The notes below the pieces were generated by a model, which saw nothing but the letters and a program-made list of their open reading frames with translations, was not told the origin of the DNA and did not search any database. A DNA stretch of 64,000 bases, from contig CAVPDR010000006.1 in the NCBI GenBank assembly GCA_963702705.1, positions 124,001-188,000 of the forward strand, given 5' to 3'. The DNA comes from VRUE01 sp963702705. GTDB taxonomy: Bacteria; Actinomycetota; Thermoleophilia; Solirubrobacterales; 70-9. Both the position numbers and the translations under genes were made by a program. Shown piece after piece: positions 34,052-42,258 of this stretch (position 1 is its first letter; the number at the start of each line of letters is the position of its first letter).

Positions 34052-35323
34052 TCAGCTTTTTGCGACGAAGAGCGGCAGGCCGCCGGGGCGTTCGAAGGTG
34101 AGAATGTTGATGGAGCCGGCCTGCAGGTACCAGGGCGGGCATTCGATCGGCTGGAGCGGCCGCAGGTACCAGCGCGCCGAGATCTCCAGCACCGTCGGTT
34201 CGCCGCCTTCGCCGTTGCTGATCTCGCCGATCAGCCGCCGCCGGCCGAATACGCAGACCAGGCTCGGCATGATCACCATGCGCAGCATGACGCTTCCGGT
34301 CGAGCCCTCGAAGCCCAGGGTCGCCTGCGGGGCACCGGTCTGGACGAAGACGATGTCCGAGCGGTCGTAGGTCAGATTGAGGGCGACGACCTGGACTTTC
34401 GGGTTGCCGAAGAGGGTCGAGGTGCAGTCGCTCGTGCTGACGTACATGAATGAGCGGATACCGCCGTTGGGCGTCGCGTGTAGCCCGTTTTCCTGGAATT
34501 TGCCCGTCAGCGAAAGTTCAGGGCATTCGATGTCTTCCGACGCTTGGCCGATCAGCAGGCCGGCGCCGGGGGGGAGCAGGGCGGAGACAGTTTCGCCGGA
34601 ATAGCCCTGACCGGCCGGGCACTTCAGCTTCCCTTCGATGGTCGTCGGTTGTTGCTTGCAGAGCTTGAGCGTGCCGGCGACTTCCTGGGCGATGGCGAGC
34701 TCGCCGCTGCTCGGTTCGGTGAATTCGTAGGTCGCGGTGAGGCCGCCTTTTTCCGCGCAGAGTTCGCTTTTTCCTTCGCGCACGAGCGGCGCTTCTTCGG
34801 CCGTCGCCAGGGCCGGTTCGCCGCCGACTGCGAGCGCCGGTTCGGCGCTGTAGGTGCATTTCTGCCCGCCGCAGGTGAATTCGACCGCCGGTTTCCCTCC
34901 GCCGCCGTTGCCGAGGGTCATCGTCCCGTGCCCCTCCGATTCCGCCGCTTTCGAGTAGGCGAAGGAGGCGGAGAAGGGCAGGTGGAGCGTTTTCGTCGTG
35001 CAGCTGGATTTCCCGGCGGTGCACGACGCGAGTTCGAAGGAGGCCACTTTGCCGCTGAGGGGTTCGCCTTCTTTTTTGCTGCTGGTTCCGCTCAGCGTCG
35101 CCGTTTTGCATTCGATCGTGGTCAGCGAGTTCGCCATCGTGAGCTTGGTTTCTTCCAGCAGGCCGGCGGAGAATTTCTGTTCGGCCGCGTAAACCCGTGC
35201 TTCGGGGCACGCTCCCAGTTCGATCCCGCAGAGGACCGTGGCCGAGCTGGCCGGCGTGCCGGCGAAGGCGGCGGCGAGGAGGGCGGTGAGGAGGATGAGG
35301 CCGAACGCTCGCAGGCAGGACAT
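34052..35323 (-). CDS. Secreted protein of unknown function inserted antisense in the dcw cluster
   Basis: A 423-residue exported protein with signal peptide FGLILLTALLAAAFAGTPAS. The mature part is beta-rich and Ser/Thr/Gly-rich, with paired cysteines (TIECKTATLSG, LASCTAGKSSCTTKT, FTCGGQKCTYS, LCKQQPTTIEGKLKCPAGQG, DIECPELSLTG, SDCTSTLFG). Such anonymous exported proteins occur as paralogous families in Solirubrobacterales-like genomes. I take the ATG at 35323, which follows GGAAGGG; a longer frame to 35398 would cross the predicted promoter. Codon choice is a little less GC3-biased than the flanking mur genes. The function is unknown. Confidence 0.7.
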   Translation of the reverse strand: MSCLRAFGLILLTALLAAAFAGTPASSATVLCGIELGACPEARVYAAEQKFSAGLLEETKLTMANSLTTIECKTATLSGTSSKKEGEPLSGKVASFELASCTAGKSSCTTKTLHLPFSASFAYSKAAESEGHGTMTLGNGGGGKPAVEFTCGGQKCTYSAEPALAVGGEPALATAEEAPLVREGKSELCAEKGGLTATYEFTEPSSGELAIAQEVAGTLKLCKQQPTTIEGKLKCPAGQGYSGETVSALLPPGAGLLIGQASEDIECPELSLTGKFQENGLHATPNGGIRSFMYVSTSDCTSTLFGNPKVQVVALNLTYDRSDIVFVQTGAPQATLGFEGSTGSVMLRMVIMPSLVCVFGRRRLIGEISNGEGGEPTVLEISARWYLRPLQPIECPPWYLQAGSINILTFERPGGLPLFVAKS

Positions 35324-35369
35324 CGCAGAACCCTTCCTTTTGGGAGTCCCCCGCCTCCCTCGGGTGGAA

Positions 35370-35398
35370 GCAATATCACGCCGGGGTTTAAAGATCAA
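35370..35398 (-). promoter_or_regulatory. Predicted promoter of the antisense secreted gene
   Basis: On the minus strand a -35 TTGATC (35398-35393), a 17-bp spacer and a -10 TATTGC (35375-35370) lie about 50 bp before the chosen start. The surrounding 35385-35415 is the most AT-rich stretch nearby (ATTTATTAAGTAAAAG) and may also serve murD on the other strand. Confidence 0.5.
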
Positions 35399-35490
35399 GA
35401 TTTATTAAGTAAAAGACCTGCCGCCGGCGGACGGCTCCGAAGCGACAGCCCCGCACAGGGTCAGCGGCGTCCGTCGCGAATCTCCTCCCA

Positions 35491-36858
35491 ATGCCACAGC
35501 GCCCGCCGAAGAAGCCCCGCCCGCCGATGCCCGCGGGCCCCCTTCTCGTCGCCGGCCTCGCCCGCTCGGGCCAGGCGGCGGCGCGGCTGCTGGCAGCCCG
35601 GGGAGAGCGGGTGCGCGCGGTCGATTCGGGGCATCCCGACGGGGTTGCAGGACTGCGGAGGGTCGGTGTCGAAGTCGTGCTGGATGCAGATGGACTGGCG
35701 CTCCTCGATGGGGTGCGAACTGTGGTCAAGAGTCCCGGGGTTCCTCGGGAGGCGCCGGTGATCGCTGCCGCTCTGGAGCGCGGGATCGATGTGGTCGGGG
35801 AGTTGGAGCTTGCTTGGCGGGAGATTCCGAACCGGTTCGTTGCCGTGACCGGGACCAACGGCAAGACGACCACGGTCGAGCTGCTCGGACACGTCTACCG
35901 GACCGCCGGTGAGCCGGTGGCCGTGGCCGGCAACGTCGGCACGCCGCTCTCGTCGCTTGCCGGCGAGATCGATGCCGATGCGACGGTGATCTGCGAGGCC
36001 TCCAGCTTTCAACTCGAGGACAGCGACTTCTTCGCTCCCGAGTGCGCCGTCTTCCTCAACCTCGCGCCCGATCACCTCGACCGCCACGGCGACCTCGAGG
36101 CCTACCTCGCCGCCAAGTTGCGGATCTTCGCCAAGCAGGGCAACGACGACGTCGCCGTCTTCAATGCCGACGATCCGGGGCTCGCCGGGGTCGACCTCGG
36201 TGGCTGCGCGCGGCGCATCGCCTTCTGCCACGGCGCCGGGCCCGACTGCGAAGTAGCCGTCGCCGAGGGGACGATCTTCTACGACGGCGAGCCGCTGCTT
36301 CCGGTCTCCGAGCTCGGCCTCTTCGGCGAGCACAACGTCGAGAACGCGATGGCCGCGGCCGCCGCGGCGCTCTCGATGGGGCTCGATCGCGACGCCGTGC
36401 GCGAGGGGCTGCGGTCCTTCGCCGGCGTGCCCCACCGGCTCGAGCCCGTGGCCGAGATCGGCGGCGTGCGCTTCGTCAACGACTCCAAGGCGACCAACGT
36501 CGCCGCTGCCGGCGTCGGGCTGCGCGCCTTCGAGGGCGGCGTCCGGGTGATTCTCGGCGGCAGCGAGAAGGGTGAGGACTACGCGCCCCTGCTCGACCCG
36601 GTCCGCGAGCGCTGCGTCGCCTGCTACCTCACGGGCGCCTCGGCCGGGCGCCTCGCCGAGGCGCTGGCCCCGGCGATCGCGACCGGCGTCGAGCTGCACC
36701 TCTGCGAGGACCTGGAAGAAGCGGTGCGTCTCGCCGCCGCGGCCGCCGAGCCTGGCGAGACCGTCCTGCTCTCACCGGCCTGCGCCAGCTTCGACGCCTT
36801 CGAGAACTTCGAACGCCGCGGCGAGCGCTTCCGTGAGATCGTCGGGGCGCTGGCGTGA
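35491..36858 (+). CDS. murD: UDP-MurNAc-L-alanine:D-glutamate ligase MurD
   Basis: A 455-residue ligase adding D-Glu to UDP-MurNAc-L-Ala. The N-terminal UDP-binding domain has VAGLARSGQAAARLLAARGE. The ATP site is AVTGTNGKTTTVELLGHVYR, and NLAPDHLDRHGDLEAYLAAK, LGLFGEHNVENAMAAAAAAL and FVNDSKATNVAAAGVGLRAF are family signatures. A Pro/Arg-rich N-terminal extension of about 15 residues precedes the conserved part, so the internal ATG at 35527 is an alternative start. The end overlaps ftsW (GTGA). Confidence 0.95.
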   Translation: MPQRPPKKPRPPMPAGPLLVAGLARSGQAAARLLAARGERVRAVDSGHPDGVAGLRRVGVEVVLDADGLALLDGVRTVVKSPGVPREAPVIAAALERGIDVVGELELAWREIPNRFVAVTGTNGKTTTVELLGHVYRTAGEPVAVAGNVGTPLSSLAGEIDADATVICEASSFQLEDSDFFAPECAVFLNLAPDHLDRHGDLEAYLAAKLRIFAKQGNDDVAVFNADDPGLAGVDLGGCARRIAFCHGAGPDCEVAVAEGTIFYDGEPLLPVSELGLFGEHNVENAMAAAAAALSMGLDRDAVREGLRSFAGVPHRLEPVAEIGGVRFVNDSKATNVAAAGVGLRAFEGGVRVILGGSEKGEDYAPLLDPVRERCVACYLTGASAGRLAEALAPAIATGVELHLCEDLEEAVRLAAAAAEPGETVLLSPACASFDAFENFERRGERFREIVGALA

Positions 36859-38189
36859 GCACGATCGCCCTCCGCCGGCCCGGCAAGGCCGCCAAGGCAG
36901 GGAAAGGCGCCAAGGGGAAGAGGAAGCGCGCGCGCGCCGCCGCTCACTCGACCGAGTACAACCTGCTGCTCACCGCGACCCTCTGCCTGCTCGCGCTGGG
37001 TGCGGTGATGGTCTTCTCGGCCAGCTCGACCACGCGGATCCTCAGCAACGGCAACCTCGCCGACAGCGCCTTCTACCTGAAGCGGACGCTTGTCTTCGGC
37101 AGCGCCGGCCTGTTGTTGATGCACCTGACTGCGCGCCACGGCCTGCTCGCCGTCCGCCGCCTCACCCCGGTCCTGCTCGTCGGTTCCCTCTTCCTCCTCT
37201 TCGTCGTCCTCTTCGCCGGCACCAGCGCCAACGGCGCCAGTCGCTGGATCGGCCCCGGCTCGCTGCAGTTCCAGCCCTCGGAGCTGGCCAAGGTAGCGCT
37301 GGTCCTCTACGGCGCCGACCTGCTGGCGCGCGAACCGAAACGCGTCCGCTCGCTGCAGGGCCTGATGCCCTTCCTGCTCGTCGTCAGCGCCGCCTGCCTG
37401 CTGATCGTCGCCGAGCCCGACATGGGGACGACGATGGTCGTCGCCTTCTCGGTCGGCGCGACCCTGATCGCGGCTGGCGCCCGCCTCGCCGACCTCGGCA
37501 AGATCGCCCTCGTCCTCGGCGTCCTCGCCCTGTTGATGACGGTGGTCGAGCCCTACCGGATGGCCCGCCTCACCGGTTTCCTGCATCCCGGCGCCGACGC
37601 CGCCGGCGCCGGCTTCCAGGCGGCGCAGGCGAAGATCGCGCTCGGCTCGGGCGGCTTCTTCGGCGTCGGCATCGGCAACGGGGTGGGGAAGGCCGGCTTC
37701 CTGCCCGAGGCGCACACCGACATGATCTCCGCCGTGATCGGTGAGGAGCTCGGCATGGCCGGGATCCTCAGCGTCGTCGGACTCTTCTCGCTGCTCGGTT
37801 ACGCCGGCCTGCGCGTCGCCCAGCAGGCCAGGGACCGCTACGGCAAGCTCCTCGTCGCCGGCCTCACCTCCCTGATCCTCGCCCAGGCGACGATCAACCT
37901 CTTCGCCGTGATGGGCCTGGCGCCGCTGACCGGGGTGCCGCTGCCCTTCGTCTCCTACGGCAACAGCAGCCTGCTCGCCACCCTCTTCGCGGTCGGCCTG
38001 ATTCTCAACGTCGCCCGCGGGGGGACCGCCGCCGCTGGCAAACTGCGCGTCGTCGAGGGCGGACGTTCGCCTGGCCGAAAAAGGAGCAAACCGAGCCGTG
38101 GAAAAAGCGCCCAGAGTCGTAGTGGCAGCGGGGGGAACCGCCGGCCACGTCGTGCCGGCGATAGCCGTCGCCGCCGAGCTTCGGGCTAG
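36855..38189 (+). CDS. ftsW: Septal peptidoglycan polymerase FtsW (SEDS family)
   Basis: A 444-residue SEDS glycosyltransferase with about ten TM helices that polymerises lipid II at the septum together with FtsI. A basic N-terminal tail (KAAKAGKGAKGKRKRARAAA) precedes TM1 (LLTATLCLLALGAVMVFSAS). Signatures: GASRWIGPGSLQFQPSELAK, AEPDMGTTMVV, and the C-terminal TGVPLPFVSYGNSSLLATLF. The final 55 residues form an Arg/Ser/Gly-rich tail whose DNA also encodes the start of murG. The GTG start at 36855 overlaps the murD stop. Confidence 0.95.
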   Translation: MSTIALRRPGKAAKAGKGAKGKRKRARAAAHSTEYNLLLTATLCLLALGAVMVFSASSTTRILSNGNLADSAFYLKRTLVFGSAGLLLMHLTARHGLLAVRRLTPVLLVGSLFLLFVVLFAGTSANGASRWIGPGSLQFQPSELAKVALVLYGADLLAREPKRVRSLQGLMPFLLVVSAACLLIVAEPDMGTTMVVAFSVGATLIAAGARLADLGKIALVLGVLALLMTVVEPYRMARLTGFLHPGADAAGAGFQAAQAKIALGSGGFFGVGIGNGVGKAGFLPEAHTDMISAVIGEELGMAGILSVVGLFSLLGYAGLRVAQQARDRYGKLLVAGLTSLILAQATINLFAVMGLAPLTGVPLPFVSYGNSSLLATLFAVGLILNVARGGTAAAGKLRVVEGGRSPGRKRSKPSRGKSAQSRSGSGGNRRPRRAGDSRRRRASG

Positions 38190-39252
38190 CGGGGCCGAGG
38201 TCTCCTTCCTCGGCACCCGCGAGCGGATCGAGGCCGAGCTGGTGCCCGCCGCCGGCTATGAGATCGACTTCATCAAGGTGCGCGGGATCGACCGCCGCAA
38301 CCCGCTGCGCGCGGCCCGGGCCGCGCTCGAGGCGATCGGCGCGATCGGCGCCGCCTCGCGGGCGATCCACCGCCGCCGCGCCGACGTCGTCCTCGGCGGC
38401 GGCGGCTTCGTCGCCGGCCCGGCCGGGATGGCGGCGGCGATGCGGCGCACGCCGCTGGTCCTGACCGAGGCCGACAGCCACCTCGGCCTGGCGAACCGCC
38501 TGCTGGCGGGAAGGGCGAGGCGCGTGTGCCTCGCCTTTCCGATCGTCGGCCGGAATGCGGCGCGCTACTTGGTCACCGGGCGGCCGGTCCCCGCCGCCGT
38601 GCTCGAGGCCGACCGCGAGACGGCGCGCCGGCGCTTTCACATCGACCGCGAGGCGCGCTGCCTGTTGGTGATGGGCGGCAGCCAGGGGGCGCGCTCGATC
38701 AACCTGGCGGCGATCGAGGCCTTCGCCGAGGGGGCCGCAGGGGAGGCCCGCGACTTCCACGTCATACACCTCGCCGGCCGCCGCGACTACGAAGAGCTGA
38801 AGCGGCGGCTCGCGACGGGGGCCGGCCGCGAGCGTTACACGCTGCTCGCCTACGAGCCCGATCTCGGCGATGTGCTCGGCGCCAGCGATCTTGTCCTTGC
38901 CCGCTCCGGTGGCTCGCTCTTCGAGGTGACCGCCGCCGGGCGCCCGGCGATCCTCGTCCCCTACCCCCACGCGACCGCCGATCACCAGACCGCCAACGCC
39001 GCCTGGATGGCCGAGGCCGGCGCGGCCGAGGTGATCGAGGACGCGGCGTTGAGCGCACCTCTGCTCGCCGAGCTGGTCTCGGCGCTGTTCGCAGACGAGC
39101 CGCGCCTCGCCGCGATGGCCACCGCCTCGGCCTCTCTGGCCCGCCCCGACGCCGCCCGCAGGATCGCCGACGAGGTTCTGGCCGCGGCGGGGGCATCCGC
39201 TTCCGCTGCGACCGATGTGAACACGGACAGCGAAGGGCGCAGCGGAAAGTGA
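38098..39252 (+). CDS. murG: UDP-GlcNAc:lipid I GlcNAc-transferase MurG
   Basis: A 384-residue GT28 glycosyltransferase converting lipid I to lipid II on the inner membrane face. The N-terminal glycine-rich loop VVVAAGGTAGHVVPAIAVAA begins at about residue 7, so the GTG at 38098 cannot be moved downstream without losing strand one. VVLGGGGFVAGPAGMAAAMR, LLVMGGSQGARSINLAAIEA and VLARSGGSLFEVTAAGRPAI with LVPYPHATADHQTANA are family blocks. It overlaps the ftsW tail by 92 bases in another frame. The end overlaps murC (GTGA). Confidence 0.95.
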   Translation: MEKAPRVVVAAGGTAGHVVPAIAVAAELRASGAEVSFLGTRERIEAELVPAAGYEIDFIKVRGIDRRNPLRAARAALEAIGAIGAASRAIHRRRADVVLGGGGFVAGPAGMAAAMRRTPLVLTEADSHLGLANRLLAGRARRVCLAFPIVGRNAARYLVTGRPVPAAVLEADRETARRRFHIDREARCLLVMGGSQGARSINLAAIEAFAEGAAGEARDFHVIHLAGRRDYEELKRRLATGAGRERYTLLAYEPDLGDVLGASDLVLARSGGSLFEVTAAGRPAILVPYPHATADHQTANAAWMAEAGAAEVIEDAALSAPLLAELVSALFADEPRLAAMATASASLARPDAARRIADEVLAAAGASASAATDVNTDSEGRSGK

Positions 39253-40574
39253 GCGACTGGGCTTCCAGGCGGCTGCACTTCATCGGCATCGGCGGCGCGG
39301 GAATGAGCGGCCTGGCTCTGGTCTGCGCCGAGCTCGGCGCCGCGGTCAGCGGCAGCGACCGGGCCGACTCCTCTTATATGGAGCGATTGCGGGCAGCCGG
39401 GCTCGATCCGGCGATCGGCCACGACGCGGCAAACCTCCCCGAGGGTGCCGAGGTTGTCGTCTCGAGCGCGATCGGCGAGGACAATCCGGAGCTGGCGCTG
39501 GCCCGCGAGCGCGGGGTCGAGCCGATCCACCGCGGCGCCCTACTGGCCGAGCTCTGCGCCGAGAAGCGCCTGATCGCCGTCGCCGGCACCCACGGCAAGA
39601 CGACGACGGCGGCGATGCTGGTCTGGGCGCTGCGCTCGCTGGGCAAGGACCCCGCCTTCTTCGTCGGCGGTGAGGTCCCCGGTCTGGGCGAAGACGGTGG
39701 CGCCTCCAACGCCGGCTGGGGCGAAGGCGAGTGGGTCGTCGCCGAGGCCGACGAGAGCGATGGCAGCTTCCTCGACCTGAAGCCCGAGATCGCCGTCGTC
39801 ACCAACATCGAGATGGACCACCACTCTCGCTGGGGATCGCTCGCCGAGCTGCATGAGGCGTTTCGCCAGTTCGTTGCGCCTGCCAAGGCCGTCGTTCTGC
39901 CGGTTACCGGCGAGCTCGACGGGTTGCTCAAGGCGAAACGAGTGGGCCCCTTCGGAGTTGAGGATCCTGGACCAACAGAGCTGCCGCTTTCAGTGCCCGG
40001 GGTTCATAACCTGCTCAATGCACGCGCGGCCCTTGCTGCCCTTAGGCCCACTCGCTTCGATCTCGATCGTGCCGCTCGCGGATTGGCCGACTTCCCCGGC
40101 GTACGACGCCGTCTCGAGCTGAAGGGGTCGCGCAACGGCGCCCGCATATACGACGACTACGCCCATCACCCGACCGAGGTTCGGGCCGCCCTCGCTGCCC
40201 TGCGCGAGCAGGGCCCTGGCCGTCTGATCGCCGTCTTCCAGCCACATCTCTACTCACGCACGAAGGCATTCGGCGAGGAGTTTGGCGCCGCCCTGTCCCT
40301 GGCCGACGAAGTCGTTGTGCTCGACGTCTACCCGGCCCGCGAGCAGCCCGTCGGCGAGCTTGCCGGGGTGAGCGGCCTGCAGGTGGCCCAGGCCGCCGCC
40401 GAGCACATGGGAGGGGGCCGGGTGCTCTGGCTGTCAGATCCCAGCGCCGCTGCCTTGGCTCGCCTCCTGGACAGGAACCAGGCGGTTGGCATCACGGACC
40501 AGGTGCTGGTGACGATCGGCGCCGGCGATGTCTTCAAACTCGGCGAGCTCCTGGTCGACGGGGAGGTGCAATGA
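39249..40574 (+). CDS. murC: UDP-MurNAc:L-alanine ligase MurC
   Basis: A 441-residue ligase adding L-Ala to UDP-MurNAc. The N-terminal Rossmann site HFIGIGGAGMSGLALVCAEL begins at residue 9. AVAGTHGKTTTAAMLVWALR is the ATP site. WVVAEADESDGSFLDLKPEI, VTNIEMDHHSRWGSLAELHE, RIYDDYAHHPTEVRAALAAL and RLIAVFQPHLYSRTKAFGEE are signatures. The start is the GTG at 39249 overlapping the murG stop; a longer open frame upstream is antisense-type background. The end overlaps murB (ATGA). Confidence 0.96.
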   Translation: MSDWASRRLHFIGIGGAGMSGLALVCAELGAAVSGSDRADSSYMERLRAAGLDPAIGHDAANLPEGAEVVVSSAIGEDNPELALARERGVEPIHRGALLAELCAEKRLIAVAGTHGKTTTAAMLVWALRSLGKDPAFFVGGEVPGLGEDGGASNAGWGEGEWVVAEADESDGSFLDLKPEIAVVTNIEMDHHSRWGSLAELHEAFRQFVAPAKAVVLPVTGELDGLLKAKRVGPFGVEDPGPTELPLSVPGVHNLLNARAALAALRPTRFDLDRAARGLADFPGVRRRLELKGSRNGARIYDDYAHHPTEVRAALAALREQGPGRLIAVFQPHLYSRTKAFGEEFGAALSLADEVVVLDVYPAREQPVGELAGVSGLQVAQAAAEHMGGGRVLWLSDPSAAALARLLDRNQAVGITDQVLVTIGAGDVFKLGELLVDGEVQ

Positions 40575-41485
40575 GTCCGCGGCCGGCAGCGGTGCAAAGC
40601 GACTTCCCCTTGGCCCGCCTGACCACGGTTCGCACCGGCGGCGACGCCGATTTCTTTGCCCGGCCCGGAAACGAGGGAGAGCTGCTCGCGGTGCTGGCCT
40701 GGGCCGCGGACGAGGGCCTCGACCTCGGTGTGATCGGCTCGGGCTCGAATCTGCTCGTCGCCGACTCGGGCTTCCGCGGGCTAGCGCTCAAGCTCGATCG
40801 CGAGCTCGCGGCGATCGAGCACGAGGGAGAGGGGCTGGTCTGTGGCGGCGGCGCCCGCTTCCCCTCGGCCTCGGCGAAGGCTGCCGGCTGGGGTCTGGCG
40901 GGGATCGAATTCGGCGTCAACATCCCCGGCACCGCGGGCGGGGCGGTGAAGATGAACGCCAACGCCTACGGTGGCCAGCTCGCCGAGGTGCTCGCCTGGG
41001 TTGACGTCTTCACGGCGCGGGGTCGCGAGCGGCGCGGGCCGGAGGAGCTCGGCTTTGCCTATCGCAGCTCCAACCTGACGCCGAGAGAGGTCGTCTCACG
41101 CGTCGCCTTCAAGCTCCGCGCCGACGATCCGGCGGCGATCCGCGCCCGCCTCAACGAGATGCGCGGCAAGCGCCGCGAGGCCCAGCCTTCCGGAATCAAG
41201 ACCTTCGGCTCGACCTTCAAGAACCCGGAGGGCCCGCGGGCGGAGGGGCGCAGCGCGGGTCAGCTGCTGGAGGCGGCGGGATGCCGCGGGCTCAGCCGCG
41301 GGGAAGCGCGCTTCGCCGAGAAGCACGCCAACTTCGTCGAGAACACCGGTCACGCGACGACCGCTGCCGTGCTGGCGCTGATGGCCGAGGGCCGGCGCCG
41401 GGTGCACGAGTTGACCGGCGTCGTGCTCGAGCCCGAGGTCCAGGTCCTCGGTGAGGTCGAGTGGCCTGAGGCCTGGCAACTATGA
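40571..41485 (+). CDS. murB: UDP-N-acetylenolpyruvoylglucosamine reductase MurB
   Basis: A 304-residue FAD enzyme that reduces UDP-GlcNAc-enolpyruvate to UDP-MurNAc with NADPH. LARLTTVRTGGDADFFARPG and LDLGVIGSGSNLLVADSGFR form the FAD-binding region. GIEFGVNIPGTAGGAVKMNA is the central signature. FAYRSSNLTP carries the Tyr-Arg pair, and IKTFGSTFKNPEG with CRGLSRGEARFAEKHANFVE complete the active site (Ser proton donor in GSTFKNP). It overlaps murC and ftsQ by four bases each. Confidence 0.96.
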   Translation: MSPRPAAVQSDFPLARLTTVRTGGDADFFARPGNEGELLAVLAWAADEGLDLGVIGSGSNLLVADSGFRGLALKLDRELAAIEHEGEGLVCGGGARFPSASAKAAGWGLAGIEFGVNIPGTAGGAVKMNANAYGGQLAEVLAWVDVFTARGRERRGPEELGFAYRSSNLTPREVVSRVAFKLRADDPAAIRARLNEMRGKRREAQPSGIKTFGSTFKNPEGPRAEGRSAGQLLEAAGCRGLSRGEARFAEKHANFVENTGHATTAAVLALMAEGRRRVHELTGVVLEPEVQVLGEVEWPEAWQL

Positions 41486-42015
41486 GGTGGCTGCGTCGCG
41501 CGGCGATCTCGGTCCTGGTGGCGATCGCGGTTGCCTTTGTGGTCCAGAGGCTCTTCGGGGGCGACGAGTTGGCGCCGCGCCTCGTCGCGTCGCGACCGGT
41601 CGCCACGATCGGCAGCGGCTCGAGCGCGATCGCGGTCGCCGCGGACGGAACCGTGCTCGCTTGGGTGCCGCCGCCGGAGGAAGGTAGCCTGCCGCGGCTG
41701 CCGCTCGAATCGCCGCCCAAGGGACCCCGCCTACAGGGGCCGGCGCTGGAACAGGCGCGGGTGCTTGGGGCCGCGCCGACGGGCCTTCGGCCCTACGTCG
41801 AAGGCAGCTATTTCGGCGAGAGTGGGGTGGACGTCAACCTCACCTCGGGGATCGAACTGCGTTTCGGCGACTCCACGCAGGCTGCCCGCAAGTGGCGCGC
41901 GGCGGCCGCGGTGCTCGCCAGCCCCTCGGTCACGTCACTTGATTATGTAGACCTGCACGCTCCGGCGCACCCCGCCGTACGCGGCTCTGGGCATACACTT
42001 CCGCCTCCGCCCTAA
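41482..42015 (+). CDS. ftsQ: Short FtsQ-like divisome protein
   Basis: A 177-residue bitopic protein at the ftsQ position between murB and ftsZ. The N-terminal TM helix ISVLVAIAVAFVVQRLF is followed by about 140 extracytoplasmic residues. The C-terminal part GIELRFGDSTQAARKWRAAA and VTSLDYVDLHAPAHPAVRGS matches the FtsQ/DivIB C-terminal domain ('G-x-x-x-x-F-G ... K ... Y-I-D-L-R-x-P-x-x-P-A-V-R'). A full POTRA domain before it is not evident: the region between TM and C-terminal domain is only about 80 residues, so this is a shortened FtsQ. The overlap with murB (ATGA) supports co-translation. Confidence 0.75.
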   Translation: MRWLRRAAISVLVAIAVAFVVQRLFGGDELAPRLVASRPVATIGSGSSAIAVAADGTVLAWVPPPEEGSLPRLPLESPPKGPRLQGPALEQARVLGAAPTGLRPYVEGSYFGESGVDVNLTSGIELRFGDSTQAARKWRAAAAVLASPSVTSLDYVDLHAPAHPAVRGSGHTLPPPP

Positions 42016-42095
42016 ACCCTCGACCACAGGGTTAGACCAGGTAAACCCTCAAGTAACACTTGAGGAATGTGCCTTGCAGGATGCTGCCCGGGCGT

Positions 42096-42124
42096 TTGAC
42101 AGACCCCGCCCAATGCCCTACGTT
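42096..42124 (+). promoter_or_regulatory. ftsZ promoter
   Basis: A consensus -35 TTGACA (42096-42101), exact 17-bp spacer and -10 TACGTT (42119-42124) lie 135 bp before ftsZ, in the only sizeable gap (42016-42258) of this half of the cluster. A small hairpin CCTCAAG/CTTGAGG (about 42047-42064) lies just upstream, and tandem GGCTCAACTC repeats (about 42195-42215) lie in the leader. Confidence 0.7.
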
Positions 42125-42258
42125 GAGCGCAATTTCCGCAGTTACCGCGTACCCTTGAACCCTTAAGCATCGCTGCAGCTTCGGACAGATCAAAGGCTCA
42201 ACTCAGGCTCAACTCAAACGCTGACCCCTAGGGTTTGGCGGCTGGAGAATTCGGGAGA

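Noticed and set aside
42047..42064. Small hairpin CCTCAAG/CTTGAGG upstream of the ftsZ promoter considered as a terminator of ftsQ
   Set aside because: Only 7 bp and no T-tract. It could equally be an operator, so it is mentioned only within the promoter entry.
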